Shown: in pieces, positions 43,287 to 56,874 of the stretch
Numbering within the stretch: the first letter of the stretch is position 1
How the letters are laid out: each line of letters starts with the position of its first letter
DNA from: Rheum nobile
Taxonomy: Eukaryota > Streptophyta > Magnoliopsida > Caryophyllales > Polygonaceae
Length of the DNA stretch: 64,000 bases
Direction: 5' to 3'
Assembly: GCA_027886185.1 (NCBI GenBank)
Contig: WOAB01000528.1
Span: 2,604,001 to 2,668,000, forward strand
The notes under the pieces: model-generated
Told to the model about the DNA's origin: nothing
Database searches by the model: none
What the model saw: only the letters and a program-made list of their open reading frames with translations
Program-made: the position numbers and the translations under genes

Positions 43287-44765
43287 ACAGTATATATATT
43301 AATTATTACAGATCTCATAATAGCAATGCAGGACGCAAGGCTTTAGTCTAGTTTTTAGGTTTCAAACGGGTTAGGTCCATGTGAAGCCCACAAAAGTCGT
43401 GACTCAGTTAAAACTTTTTCACTACAATTTTTTTTTTTTTTTTTACGTTTTCACTACAAAAACTACAGTAATGCAATATTTAATTTATTTATTTCGCTTT
43501 GGACCTTTGGTGGTGGGAGTTTCATTACCTCGGGCTGCTCAAAAACACCAAGACTCCAAGAGCAGCTTTTCTTCATCTTTGCTCTGCCTTCCATCCATGG
43601 CCGTCCTCTGAACTCTCTCTCTCTCCCACTTATTCATCTCTTGAATCAATTCGATCGCAAAAGGTGAGCTCTCTCCTAAACGCGTCTCCACTTTTCGTTG
43701 CAGTTAAAATTGGCACAAAATAAGGAGAAAAAAGATAAATCACTATCTGTTGTTTGACGTTTCATTTTCCCAATTTTCCATGCCCTTCCTGTTGGAATTC
43801 GTAGCTTCTACTTGCGTTTCATTTCGTGTAGTTTCGTCTATTTCTCTCTTTCCGTGTCCCTTTTTACTTCCTTTTGGATTGATCTATTTATCTGCTCGCT
43901 TCAACAAATCATTGAGCTCGTCGAAGCTTGTAAATTCCTTTCTCTCTGCAAACAGAACCCTATCTTTTCGTGTTGTTGAGCTTGTTTGGATGGATTTTGT
44001 TTTTTGCTTTATATAAAAATATGGAATCTGATTTTTCTAGACCTTTCTTTTGCTCAACAAACATCAAATAATAGAGAGAAAATCCAATTATGAGTTGGTC
44101 AATTTTTGTCGTTTTCTACTTGTTAGTCTTAGTTGTTCTTTTGTTTTTCTTAATTCAATCGTGTTGAGAGATACAATTGTTTATACTGAAACCTATAGAT
44201 GTTGGATGTGGCGGTTGAAGTGCAGATAGATTCTTCCATTCAAGGGTTTTGTATCCTTGGGGTTGTTCCATTGCAGCCTGTATTATAAAGAAAATTTCAG
44301 GGTCATAGTCCTCTCGGTTTATTATTCTGTAGACCATTGTATAGTGATATTCCTCGGAGAAGGTGACTTATGGAATTTGAAGGAAGGATCCTGATTCCTG
44401 TTGTGTATTTCATTGATAGGGTACACATTGCAATTATTCAGGAAGTGTAATTTGGCTTATCAATCAAATTTATGCCGCTGTTGAAGTCTCTGGGTACAAC
44501 CTGTCTTATTGTTGGGACAAATTTTTGGGAACTAAGCTTTAGCAAATCAAGTGACCTATTGGAAGTCTTTGAAAATTGTTGGTGTAATAACTCTTGTTCA
44601 TTTTGGCTGAAGAGACTGTAACTTATTTTGTCTATGTGCTGCATTTTAAGACTACCCTTTGTCTTAGTTTCAGAATGCTTAAAGTTTAGTGCATGTGTTA
44701 AAGCATTATCTAAATCTCATTTTTTCCCATAGCCAGAACTACCCGAAGAAAGTGTATTTGCAAAG
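43287..44765 (+). other. DENN gene promoter, 5' UTR exon and first intron
   Basis: A non-coding 5' exon seems to end at 43663 (CGCAAAAG before GTGAGCTC), with CT-rich text (TCTCTCTCTCTCCCACTT) upstream. The intron ends TTTTTCCCATAG at 44732. The second exon starts at 44733 and carries 33 nt of leader before the ATG at 44766. The transcription start is not visible; no clear TATA box. Confidence 0.6.
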
Positions 44766-47700
44766 ATGGCCCAGAAGGAAGAAACAGGTAGTCCAGGATG
44801 GACAACCTCATTCTTCGTACAGACAAGAGAGGATGTTGCTAAGGCTGTAGCTGATGCAGCAGCTGCTATTGCTGTCCATTCACAATCGCCGCGACCATCT
44901 GTGGTTTTTCAATCAAAAGATGAAAACAGTGGCAACCAACTCCAGAAATTACGGAATCAATTCTCTAGAGTATTCAAAGGCTTTTCACATCCTACAGAAA
45001 CTAAGCGTATTACATATAATCCTGAGGTTTTGACAAGCCAAAAGCGCCAGTGGGCTAGATTCCAGCTGCAGTCCTTGGTCAGTTTGATCTATCATCAGCT
45101 CAACAGATTTTACTAATTCCTAAAGAAAAGAATGAACACATTACGTTGAATTTAATGTTCCTTTTGAACTGTGAAACATTTATTGTTTCTCCCACGTAAA
45201 AGGCCGCAGGATGTATGCACTTCTTATGAAGTAAAATTCTTCTCTATTATCCTTATTTTGTTATGCTGACCCGCCATAGAAAAAGAGATACAAGAAAAGA
45301 TCCCATATGTATACGTGAAGAACCATGATTTTCTCTTGCTTGATTTCTTTATCCTTGCTCCCTTTTGCTATTATCTGTCCCTTCTAGCAGTATCCTTGTA
45401 TTCCACCTCTCTATGTTTTTTTCTTCTTGGAGAGATTGACTGATGTTTGTGCTGTTTCAAATTTCAGTATATACATTCTTGCTGACATTGTGCTTCCCAC
45501 TTTTTGGGAAAGGCTAAAGCCATCTTCCTGGCATTTCTTCCTTAAGGGGGCTACTTTAGTTGTTGGAATTACGTGTCTTTGTTGAATTGCCTGATGGATG
45601 AAGCTTGTGTAATGACAAAGGAGAACGTTGTTTTCTCTTCTGCTATTTGTTATGCAGGATCAGAAATCTTTTAAAGAGCCAACAAGGCTTTTTGAAAGCA
45701 TTGCAGTTGTTGGACTTCATCCTAACTGTGACAATCAGGCACTACAGAAGCTCTTGTTTGCAAGAAAGTCTGAAGGTTCAGGCAAAATTCGTAGTGCGCT
45801 AAGTGGTCACTTCAACTCTCGTGTAGAACCTTACCTTGAACCTCAGGTGTGTAGGTTGATGATAAACACCAACCGGTACATGTATTTTAGTTTCTGCATG
45901 TGATAGTGCAATTTTTTATGAGAATGGTTCTGAAAAACTTAGCTTGCCAGCTACATTTTTGGTGTTGTATGATATAGGCAACTAATTTTTCTACATTCAT
46001 TTCCAGGTTCTGTTTGTTTATCCTCCAGAAAAGCAGTTGCCTCTTAAACATAAGGATCTCTTATCATTTTGCTTCCCTGGGGGTATAGAGGTTGATTTCA
46101 CACCTGTTATTGTTGCTTTTCAATCTTTTAGTTCTTAACTCTGTAAATTCACATTCCTTATTTCTAATGACAAATGCTATCGTGCTGAAAATCGCATGCT
46201 GCAATACTTTTCCTTATTAAATGTAGTTAAATGATTTGTTTTTGCATTTTTCACTTGCTTTGATGTATGTTCGTCAATGCCATTAACAGCTGTAAAATCT
46301 GAGAATGACAAAATGTTCAGTTTAGCGTAATATATCTGAAAGAAAAACATGCTGCAGACAGAAGCCAAGTTCAAGTATAGTGTGCAAATGTGTATATGTC
46401 TCTACAGATAATACTAGTTCTATCTTGAGATTCCGTTCTTCATGGTTGTGTCTTACAGTAAACTAGCTACATTATTACGAGAATATTGGTACAATATATA
46501 GCAATGAGGCACTAATGTAGTAAACCCTAGGTGTTGTAGCATAATGATATAGACATTATGAAGTGAAATCTGTCTGAGAAACATTTGATCATTGTTAAGC
46601 TGTTGCCTGATGACAACTAATCTGATATCCTTCTATAGGTAAAACTAAGGAGGATCGTGCTCTAAGTTTCAGCTGTGCCTATAGTTGAGAAAATATTATC
46701 TGATTGTAGTTTGCTGCAGAATAAATATGGTGAAATTTGTGGCTTATAGAGTTCCTGATCATAAGCTCAATACTATGATAAGTTGGCACCTGAAAGAAAA
46801 AAATGAGCATTCATTTCTTTTTAAAGTCAAGGAGGCAAATGAAGGTGGAAAGGGGAATTGATACTTGATAAATGCACACAAGTGAATAAAATAGCACTTC
46901 AACTCTAAACTACTGGCTTTATTCTTGATGAATTGCATGTATATGCAACTAAACATAAAGTACAATGTTCTTTCAGGTTCATGCTGTTGAAAAAACTCCC
47001 TCAATGAGTGAATTGAATGAGATCCTTCTTGGACAGGTACCTATCATGTTATTTTCTGCAATGTACTATGAATTCTGTGAGAGAACTTGTAGATAAGTGT
47101 TTTGATCTCTTATTCATGTTGGTACTTGCTACTACTTCTGTCATTGCCTAAAATGGACATATAAAAAAGATAGCCTAAGTATTCAATAGAACATATCAAA
47201 AGTCAAACTTCATCAAGGATTGAGGCTCTGCTTTCTTGCTTCAACCTTCCAAAACCTTCACACTAAATGTGAAACAATGTGCCTGGTGTATCTGACTTAG
47301 TTCCCTGTGACGTGTCTTTCCTTCTTTTTCTAATTGTCTTTTCTTCCCGGGTCTGTTTGAACATATGTTATACTGGTAATGAGGACTTCGTATAATCGAA
47401 AATGAAGGACAAGAGTCTGTACAAACACTACAAACGTAAATGGATCATACAGTGGAGTTCTAATATTTGATCATTTGTTTTGCAGGAACACTTAAAACAG
47501 AGTGATCTGTCCTTTGTATTTCGTTTGCAGGTAATATTCAGAATGCATCATCCTCTGGACATGTGGTTTCTATTTGCTTTGGGCTTTATTTTGATTATAC
47601 AAAACTATGTTTCAAGTAAGAACTTGCTGTTATAGTAGGTGATAGGAGCTCAAAGTTACGACCATTCACAAAATCAATACTTGAGATCCAAGTCCACATT

Positions 47701-50700
47701 AAGGAGAGCGAAACAATAGAAATTATATCTATTTGATAACAGCACAATCAGAAGTCAAATATATAATTTTATTCCACAATAAAACAATATTTACTCTCAA
47801 TGCTGATTCTGTGACATATTAGTATGAGAATTGAGCTCTTATTTCGTACTGTATGGACTCGCTATTTGACACATGTTCTATATACATATGCATATATTGG
47901 TTGTAAATAGTTGATCTAACCAAATTCCTTCAAGTAATGCATCTTCTGCAGTCTTGTTTGGTATTAATACTTTTAAGTTGGTGAACTGGCTTCTTATTCA
48001 ATAATTTATTCCAGGTGGCAGATAGTTCGACTTTGTATGGGTGCTGTGTACTAGTTGAAGAAATAGTTCAGAAACCCTCCCGGTTGGTTTCCATGATGTC
48101 ACACAATCAGCCTCTTAATGCACCCTTGAGTCGGCATGTAATAACTACTCAACGCTGTTATTGCTTACTGTCAAGGCTACCATTCTTTGAATTGCATTTT
48201 GGTGTGCTGAACAGGTTAGTTACTGCTTAATTCCAATGTCTCATCCGAAGCAGCTTTTTCTTTGTTCTTTTTTGATTGTTACCATTCTCTTGCCTAAACA
48301 TGGTAGCAGAGACCACTAAGCAGTATGTATTTGTATAAACATATGAATCTGGAGTGTGTTAGACAATGCTGTTTAGGTTTGTCAATTTTTAATATAGAGA
48401 AATAATTTTATTAATAAAGAAAGGTGCAGCTAAAGAGTAACCAGATTAGTGGTGTACTGGAGCTTGTTTTTTATTTGACATTCAGTATATGAAGGTGAAT
48501 TACAAATCTGCTTTCACTCTGCAGCTGTGTTTTTGACATTTCAGTACAAACACGAGCTGTTTGAGCCTGCTGAGGCTTAGCATATCGTTTTTACTCGAAT
48601 TTACAATCAACATGGATATAGGGGCTTGTCCAAATACATTGTAGATTACCAGTAACTAGATTAGTGGTATACTGGAGCTTATTTTGTTATTTTTTTTTAT
48701 CCCTTGTAAGTCTGTTGTAATACATACATTGCTTCTTACTTTTCTGTTAATGTGTTCAGAAATGCTCTATTTCCCAAATGATTCATTCACAAAAGGTTCC
48801 AAATAATATGGCATGTGTATTTGCACAATCAGACATAATAATACTCAATGATCATTTAATTTGAAATGCCATCTAGTATAGTGATGCTATATACTTTTGG
48901 GTGCTTGTGCACATGGAATGTCTGGGACAGATGGAATTAAATTATAATATGTAAAAAACGAAAGCCTTCTCCACAAATACCTTGCCACCTTAGAGTGAAA
49001 TTCAACAGAAAAAAGGGAAGAAAATAACTAAAAGCTTGGTCTTTAGCATAAGTTTCATGAACAATGTCAAGGCTTATGTGCTGTGATATTTATTGGGAGC
49101 TAATTTGATATTGTTTAGATTGATTTGGTTTTTATCGTATTGTCTAATTACAGCATATTCACCGAGGAAAGGTTTGAACGGCTTACACAAAGTATTTGTG
49201 GCTTGGACATGGGAATTTCAGAAATGGATACTAAGTTGAGTGAAAAAGACATTAGACGTCGAATCTCATTTGAAGATGAGCCAGAAGATGGGCTGCATGA
49301 AGCAGTCAGAAATACGGCTTTATGCGATATAAGTTCCGACGAACTGGCTGATGGTGAAAGTTGTGTGACAAATGCTGATACTGAAGAAAACTCACACTCG
49401 TATAATGGAAAGTCAATTGATTCTCCCGCTTCTGTAGTATGTACCAGTGACATTATCCAACATGAGGAAGAATCTCCTGTTTCACTTCAGAATTCCGAAG
49501 TTGATGGTATCTGTAGTAATCACTGTGAGGCAACCAAGAAAATGTTTGAGAAAAGCATACCTGATGCGGTTTGGCCATTGCTTCGTTATCAATACGAAAG
49601 TTCTGAATCATCCTCTAGGTATAGAATTGTTATTGTTGTACAAGTATTTGTTTACATGTTATATACAATTTGTCCTAGCAAATCTTTGTGATAGTTCTCA
49701 TTGGAATCATATTATGCAGTTTGCAGGGCTCTCCTTGCGAAGGTAGACAGTTTAGGAGTGAGATTGAGGATGCAGAGACTGAAGAAACATCTTCCTCAGG
49801 TCGGGATGATTCAGTGGACCATGATGACATATTAGAATGGGTTAAGGTTGGTATTCCTTGTATAGATTCACACTGTGGAGCTGTCTGTCTGTTTCATGTT
49901 ATCTTAAAATAGGTCCGTTCACTTCTAACGATGTCATTCATCCTTACAGGCAAACAACCTTGGATCATTGCAGATTATTTGTGAGTATTTTCGTTTAAGT
50001 ACCCCTGCAAGGGGTTCTACCCTTGAGTTTCATCCGTTAGAGCACTTGCAGCCTTTGGAATTCAAGCGGCCTGATGGAGGAGCTCTGAATATTGATGGGC
50101 AGTTAATCGATTTAAGATCATGTAGTACAAGCCTTGAAATGGCAGAGGTAGTTCTTATTGCATTAATTTATATGTTAAGCTCAAGTGTGAATTATCATTT
50201 GCTGTATGCACTATTTGAGCTTAGAACAACATGGAGACGTTAAGGTTATCCTATTTAGCTATTGTCATTATATTCTAACCTTTTTCATTTAACTGTATGA
50301 TTTATGTCAAGGTATATAACGAAATATTAGCAGAGGAGGAGGCTACTGCTCTATCTGTATGGGCCATATCATGCCTATGTGGCTTTCTGCGGCTTGAAAA
50401 TGTAATTACATTACCAATCCAATTTACATCCTGTGATGAATGATGTCTGTTATTGAGCTAATTTTGAAGCCTTAATTGTTAATTTATTATTTGTACAAAG
50501 GTTTCTTGGTGACACTTTCTTACCTAAAGCTCTAGCTGTTTGAACTTTGAAGTCTAGCTTCTAATAAATAAGTCTGCTAAATTTGAATCCTCGTAACATT
50601 GTCGAAGTAGAATGTACTGTTTTTCTTTTTACTAAAACAGAAGGTAGTAATTGTTTAACACATTTAGCAAGAGAACATGAAAAGGCAGCATGATTTTGTG

Positions 50701-53700
50701 ACGGATAAAGGGAATTCCGTTAAATAGTTGACTCTTTATGCATCTTCCATGTTTCAGTTACCCTTCCTACTTTTCCAGGAATAACATTTGAGTCCCCCCA
50801 TATGTGTTTGCAGGTATTAACATTGTTTGCCGGGGCACTTTTGGAGAAGCAAGTAGTGGTTGTATGTTCAAATTTGGTATGTGGTACTGTTGTTTTCTTT
50901 TCTTCATAGTTTTGTTTGTAGTATGCATTATATGCTCAACCTAAATATTTTGTTGGGACAAGAAGTGGTAGGATAGATTGTGGTTTGGACCTTTTATTTG
51001 GAGGAGATACATATTTCTTTTGCATCAGGTACAATCCTTATGAAAAAAAGGGAGCCTAAACAATATTTATATTAGGTAAAGTGATATAGAATATGGGTGA
51101 AAATTTATGTGCACGCCAGTTCAATGTTAAATTATCTCATGCTTTCTCAATAAAAGTTCTCACCTATTATTGGATGTTTCTGTTCAATGAACAGGGTGTT
51201 CTGTCAGCTTTAGTTTTGTCGATTGTTCCTTTGATCCGTCCATATCGGTGGCAAAGTCTTCTAATGCCAGTATGTTGTTTTTCCTACTGGAGGTCTTTTA
51301 TATCTTTCAGTTGCTGTGCGACTTTGGTTTAATACACTATCTATGAAGCATGACTAACATCCATGATTGTTTTATAGGTTTTGCCGAATGATATGTTAGA
51401 TTTCCTTGATGCTCCCGTTCCTTACATTGTAAGTTGCTTTTTTTTTATGCATATTTTTATATGTGATATGGTAGTATTGGTTTACCGTTGCTTTTCTGAA
51501 GTCCCCGGACTATTGAAACAATTGCATTGTAACATCATATGTCCGATAGAAGATATTAATAAATTACACAAAACCACCTAGAAATTAGGGGAGATTTAAC
51601 AAAAATATCGGCCAACTTTATTTTAAAGAAAACCCTCTCAATGTTTGAAATCGTTAAATTGTCAGTTTATTTCTCAAAGTCGACCTTGTTAGAAATAACT
51701 TAAATGTTTAAGACTGTAAACAATTTTGTGTGGTTGGTAATTTAACATTGTCCTAATATTGACAAGTAATTTCTTAATACATTGGCGGTTTTGTCCTTTA
51801 ATGGACATTCAATGGTTTTATAGATGGAAGGACTAACTGCACAATGTTCCAATAGTTGAGGGACTTTATAAGAATGAATTAGAAAGTGTAGGGACCAACC
51901 TGAAAACATTTGCAATGGGCAAGGACCAGCAGTGTTATTTTTCCTTTTTGGTTTTGAATTATATCAAGTATCAGCGCTTTACTGTTGTTGCTGACATATC
52001 AGTTGGCAATCTGACCTGTAGGTTGGTGTCAAGAGTAAGACCTCCGAAGTGCAATCAAAGACAAGTGCCATATTGGTTGATCTTAACAAGAATCAGGTTT
52101 GTATTGTTAAGTCAATGCTGTTCTGTACTATTGATGATTATTTTTCTTTCTCTTCTTTAATGCTCATTTAATTTCCTTTAGGCATCCTGGTTTGTCTATT
52201 ACTTTGTCATTGGGAATAGGAAGTGATGAGGGAGAGGGAGGGGTGAGGCTGGTTCCTTTATATTGGAGAGGGAAGGCTTGATTTGCAATGATAAGACCTG
52301 TGTCGTGCTTGCAAGCTCGTACTCTTATTCAAACAGGACTGAAAAAAATCTGGGAGTATGGAAATAATTGCTGAATATGAATTTCACTAAAGAAACCAGT
52401 GAAGAGAGTTGCTTACTGACCAGGAGTAGAATTGTAGCACTTTCTTTTTTTTGGATGGAACTGGAAGCATGATGCTTTTGAAAATTATAACATTTTTTTG
52501 ATAGACTAGATAGTGGTTGTTGAGTTGTATAATAGTTAAGAGAAGTTTCTTGACCAATATATTGTGCATGGCTTTTTTCTTCCTTGAAATTCTTCTAACA
52601 TTATTCCATGAACCACACTGAAGCTCCACCAAATCGAGAGTGCTACTTCCAAAATGATGACAAGAAATGATAAATGTTTCTTTAGCTTCTTTCAAAAAAA
52701 GACAGCTGTTCACTCTACATTTTTTTATCATTTAGATTGCCAATAGTAAACATCATTTTCCGGAAAAGCTCCCAAGCAAAAATGAACTAAAATAAATAAT
52801 TAATGTGAGGAAAAGCTCCCAGTGTTCATGGAGTGTGAATAGTGTGGAATAGGGATCATTTGCAAAAAAATAATAATATTGAGCTCAAAAGACCAGCAGT
52901 TAATGGGCTGCTAGCTCTTTCAGATCAATATTCAGTCAAAGCCTTGAAACCATTGCCTAAATGTGTGGTCAAAGCAAATTATAACAAAGAGCTAAAGAAG
53001 TAGACCTGATTGTTTTGACTTTCCACTTCATTGACTTTACCCAGTTCAAACACTAGAAGGTCTCTGATCTTATTGCTTGATGTGTAAAATGGTAAGAAAA
53101 AAAATTCTGTTAATTCAACGTAGTAATTTATCAAGAAGTTTGAAAAAATGTTGACCTTTCCCAATATAACTTTTCTAGACATAAGACATTGCTGTGAGTA
53201 CTAAGACCAAAAGGTAATACACTTGGCCTTTCCCAGCAGAACCAAAGTAAGGAAATGCTCTGTACCACAATTTTGATGATAAAACCTCCATTATGCTAAT
53301 TATAGCATGCGTTGTCTAATCTTTGATGAAAACACCACACTAAATGTCAACATTCTTGTAATGCTTTTAGCTGCTAGAATCTTTATTAATTCAAGGGATG
53401 AAGTCATTTTTTGAATACTGGAACATGATTTCTTTCCTTAGTTTCCATTTTCATGACTGAAATGTGCATCATTAACTAACCGCACAAGGCTGAGCAAACG
53501 ACTTGTTTCTTTGTAACTACAGGTGAGATCACCATCGATGCCTCAACTTCCCAGACAAAAGGAGTTGCTTGCATCATTGAGTCCTTACCACTCAAAGCTA
53601 GTTGGAGAAAGTTATTTGGGGAAAAGACGGCCATTCTATGATTGTACTGATGTACAGGTATTGTTTTATGCCGTAACACATCAATCAAGCTCATATGTCC

Positions 53701-54731
53701 TCCATATAGGACTGATCATCGCTGAAAGGCTTTCCCATACTCAGCTAGGGAGATTCATTCAAATAAGTTGCGACTAGAAAAGAAATGTTGAGAATTTGTT
53801 TATCTTGCTCGTATGCATGAGCTGATTAAGATTTGAGTATTTGGTCAATAAACTATCAAGACCAGACTTGCGCATAACCTTTCTCTTGTATATTTGGAGT
53901 TCATTGAGAATTTTATCTGCATTTATTGTTTGGAAGTTACTCTCATTTGTTGATTACACGCACAAGGTTTACATATGCTGATTTCCAGTTATAATGTTCA
54001 CCTCATGCAGGCTGAAGCTGCCAAAGGTTTCTTAGCCGTTTTGAGGGAATATTTGGATTCTCTTTGTTCAAATCTACGTTCCCACACGATTACAAATGTC
54101 CAATCAAATGATGATAAGGTAGATCCTGATTAGTATACTTGTTAGAGATATTATTGTCTACATTTCAATGATTGATTGGCTCAAGCCAAATGCTGGTGCT
54201 CAGTAGTAAATGCAATTGAAGGGTGAACGAATATGTTTGTGTTGGTGATGGTTATTCTATATCTATTAGTCTGCTCCTCTATATTCACGACATTAGACAT
54301 ATATGGCAAAAAAACTTTCCTTCTAACCTGCCCTACTAATAGTGAATTTTAGTAAATGTTTTCCTTGTCTGATTATGACATTACATTTTTCTGTATCCAA
54401 ATGATAAGCTTGTCAACTTGTTGATCTACCCTACAGGTATCACTTCTTTTGAAGGACAGCTTCATTGGCTCATTTACTAACCGTGATCGCCCATTCATGA
54501 AGGTACGTCCTTTAAACAACAAGCTAAATCATTATATGCAGCAGCTATGCACTGAAATGAATTGTGTTATTTTATATGTTCATATCTACATCTATGCGGG
54601 AACTTGGCACAAGAAAACAATACTGAAAATATACTGATCTCCTCTTCTTGCAAATGGTGCAGCTTTTCGTTGACACACAACTTTTCTCTGTACATACGGA
54701 TCTCGCTCTCTCCTTCTACCAGAAAGATTGA
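44766..54731 (+). CDS. DENN (AEX-3) domain-containing protein
   Basis: Eighteen coding exons: 44766-45077, 45658-45846, 46007-46090, 46977-47036, 47486-47530, 48015-48214, 49154-49618, 49720-49846, 49950-50147, 50312-50401, 50814-50876, 51195-51269, 51378-51428, 52022-52096, 53523-53657, 54011-54118, 54437-54502, 54663-54731. They sum to 2412 nt, an open frame of 803 aa with GT..AG introns. The upstream DENN part has VGLHPN, LEPQVLFVYPPEKQ and LLSFCFPGGI (about residues 130-195). An acidic, probably disordered linker spans about 300-490. The core DENN part (about 560-690) has SVWAISCLCGFLRLENVLTL, LLEKQVVVVCSNLGVLSALV, IRPYRWQSLLMPVLPNDMLD and FLDAPVPYIVG. The C-terminal part has DSFIGSFTNRDRPFMKLFVDTQLFSV. 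DENN proteins act as exchange factors for Rab GTPases in membrane traffic. The start is the first ATG of the coding exon (MAQKEETGSPGWTTSFFVQT). Confidence 0.95.
51480..51945 (+). other. Possible repeat remnant in a DENN intron
   Basis: Inside the intron 51429-52021, phrases such as AGTTGAGGGACTTTATAAGA and AGGGACCAACCTGAAAAC recall high-copy plant repeats, but no termini or duplication are visible. Confidence 0.25.
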
Positions 54732-55238
54732 TAGGAGAACGCCTCAGGTAAAAAAAATAGTCAGTCCCGAGAGCATATATATACATCCTTAGTTATTTGG
54801 TATACGTGTACAATAACAACGATTCCTGGATCATCTGTTTCATACATGTATCGGGTTTTTCATGTCATTTAATCGAGTGTCCTATATAACGTATGATAAG
54901 TGACCGGATTCAAAAAACCGCGGTAACATACAAAGAACAGGCACACTGTGGAACTGTGGATGCATTTGGTTTGTTGTGTCTGATTGGTGATTCGATTTGT
55001 AGATCAGGGTTCTGTGGTAATTAAGACAACTTTGTGCATCCATCTCGTCAGTTAACATGAGTATCCGGACCTACTTTGTAGACCTGTGGACCCGCCTAAT
55101 CTTGTGTTGGGGGGGGGGGGGGGCATCGCTCGTACAAAGGCAGGCACCGGCAAAAGAAAACCAACTAATTTTAGGCCGTGCTTTCTACCTCCAACTTGGT
55201 AATATAGAAAAAAGTTATGTCAAATAAAACGAACCCAT
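54732..55238 (+). other. DENN gene 3' region and intergenic DNA with a G15 run
   Basis: No canonical AATAAA was found soon after the stop. A run of 15 G lies at 55109-55123. Nothing else is recognised. Confidence 0.5.
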
Positions 55239-56740
55239 CTTAGGCTCTGTTCGGATAGCCCATTTTATATGTTTTTCGGTGCTCTTTTGAATTTTTGGCA
55301 AAAAAAGCATAGGCGCGGTACCGTTCGGTAGTCTTCTTCCCCACTGCTTCCACATGATTTCATATGATCTTGAATGCTAAAAAATGGCTTCGGAAAAAAG
55401 TATGGCCCCCATACTTTAAAAGTGCTCTTTGCCCCCGATATTTTCAAGTGTCGTTTGCCCCTCGAAGGACGATTGCGATTTGTTGGGTCCATTGTTGCTC
55501 GCAGTTGAAGGTGATCTGTTCCAGGCATGGTATGTTCTTTCATCATCTTCCCTCTCATCCCCAAGGCCTTCGTGTTCTTCCTTTCCTCCATGTCTCCCCT
55601 TGCTCTTTCGTGTTCATTTTGATTTAGGAGTTTTTGATTTAGGGGGTTTAGGTAAAGCTTTTGATTTTAGGGTTTTTTGTAGGGCTTTCATGGTTTCGAT
55701 TTAGGATTTGCTTTTGATTTTAGGGCTTTTATTTATAGGGTAAGGATTTTAGGGTTTATGTTGATTTCATGGTTTTCATGGTTTCGATTTAGGGTTTTCA
55801 TGGTTTCGATTTAGGGTTACACACATCAAACTTTGATTAGGATATGTAGGTTGCTGGACTTGGCTTGGGCTGTTGACATGTCGATCATTACGATGTAATA
55901 GGATTTAGAAAGAGTAGAATCTGGCTAAACCCTCAATTTTGTTGGGGCCTAAATATGATATTTGCTATAACTTGTAGATTAACACATGCTTCCCAATTTG
56001 CAGCTATCTGCTAACTGATACTACTGAACTAGAGATAACTTGTAGTCTTGTTGTAGACCATCAAATGCAGCTTCTGTTATTTTTGTGATTGTTGTTCATC
56101 CTAGACCTGGATTGTAGGACCATGTCTTGCAGAAATGGAAATAAAAACTGAAGTAGCTTCTTTTATTTTTGAATGTGCCAGATCGAATAGTCATCTTGTC
56201 ATATGAGAATACGAAATGGATTTCCCCCTTGTTCTTCATACTTTCATTGTGCTGACATCTTACTGAATCGGACGATGTCGTCTCTAGCCGTTGCGGACGA
56301 GCGCCTTTCGCGAGCCTCCCGGACACCGGACCAGCGTCTGACGATGGGGTTTCTAGCTGGAGTCGTCGTCGTGAGCAGAGGAGGATTGGCTTGATGTGTT
56401 GTTTATCGACTGCTATCGAAGAAGAGAAACGACTGCATATCGAAGAAGACAAGGTCGAGGGCTTCTCTGATGTCCAGTCAAGTGCACTTCACGTGATGGG
56501 CAAACTTTGAGCCAAAAATTAGTCACGTGCTATGAACGTGATTATACCCTTAAATAGTTAGTTGAGGCTATTTTGGTCATTTTGGCAAAAAATAAGTATT
56601 GTTTTACCGAACAATCATACATAAAATAAGTATCAATATCAGCATAAGTATCAACATCTAAATAAGTAACAGCATCAACATCTGTTACACCATCAGCATA
56701 AGTAACAACATTAGTATTGTTTTACCGAACATAGCCTTAG
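55239..56740. mobile_element. Non-autonomous DNA transposon with hAT-like 16-bp termini
   Basis: CTTAGGCTCTGTTCGG (55239) is mirrored by CCGAACATAGCCTTAG ending at 56740 (two mismatches). These resemble common plant hAT-type ends, but an 8-bp target duplication was not found. Inside are repeated TTCATGGTTTCGATTTAGGG units (55690-55825) and a GC-rich block (56265-56390), with no transposase. Phrases GTGCTTTCTA(C/G)CTCCAACT flank it on both sides (about 55180 and 56753). Confidence 0.55.
55690..55825 (+). repeat. TTCATGGTTTCGATTTAGGG repeats
   Basis: Three close copies and several partial ones (GATTTTAGGG, GATTTAGGGG) occur inside the hAT-like element. Similarity to the telomere heptamer TTTAGGG is probably incidental. 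Confidence 0.7.
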
Positions 56741-56874
56741 ACAGTGCTTTCTAGCTCCAACTAATTTGGTGGTAGTAATTTGTGGACCGAATTTATAGTC
56801 AATATATCCGACGTTTTGCGTTTTAAAAGCTGTCGAATTTTGGACTAGAATAATTTATTGTTTACTAATGTTTT

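Noticed and set aside
47620..47880. Possible short transposon in a DENN intron (GGAGCTC..GAGCTCTTA)
   Set aside because: The inverted match is too short and no target duplication was found.
48437..48690. Direct repeat (ATTAGTGGT(G/A)TACTGGAGCTT) in a DENN intron
   Set aside because: Only about 40 bp and not linked to any recognisable element.
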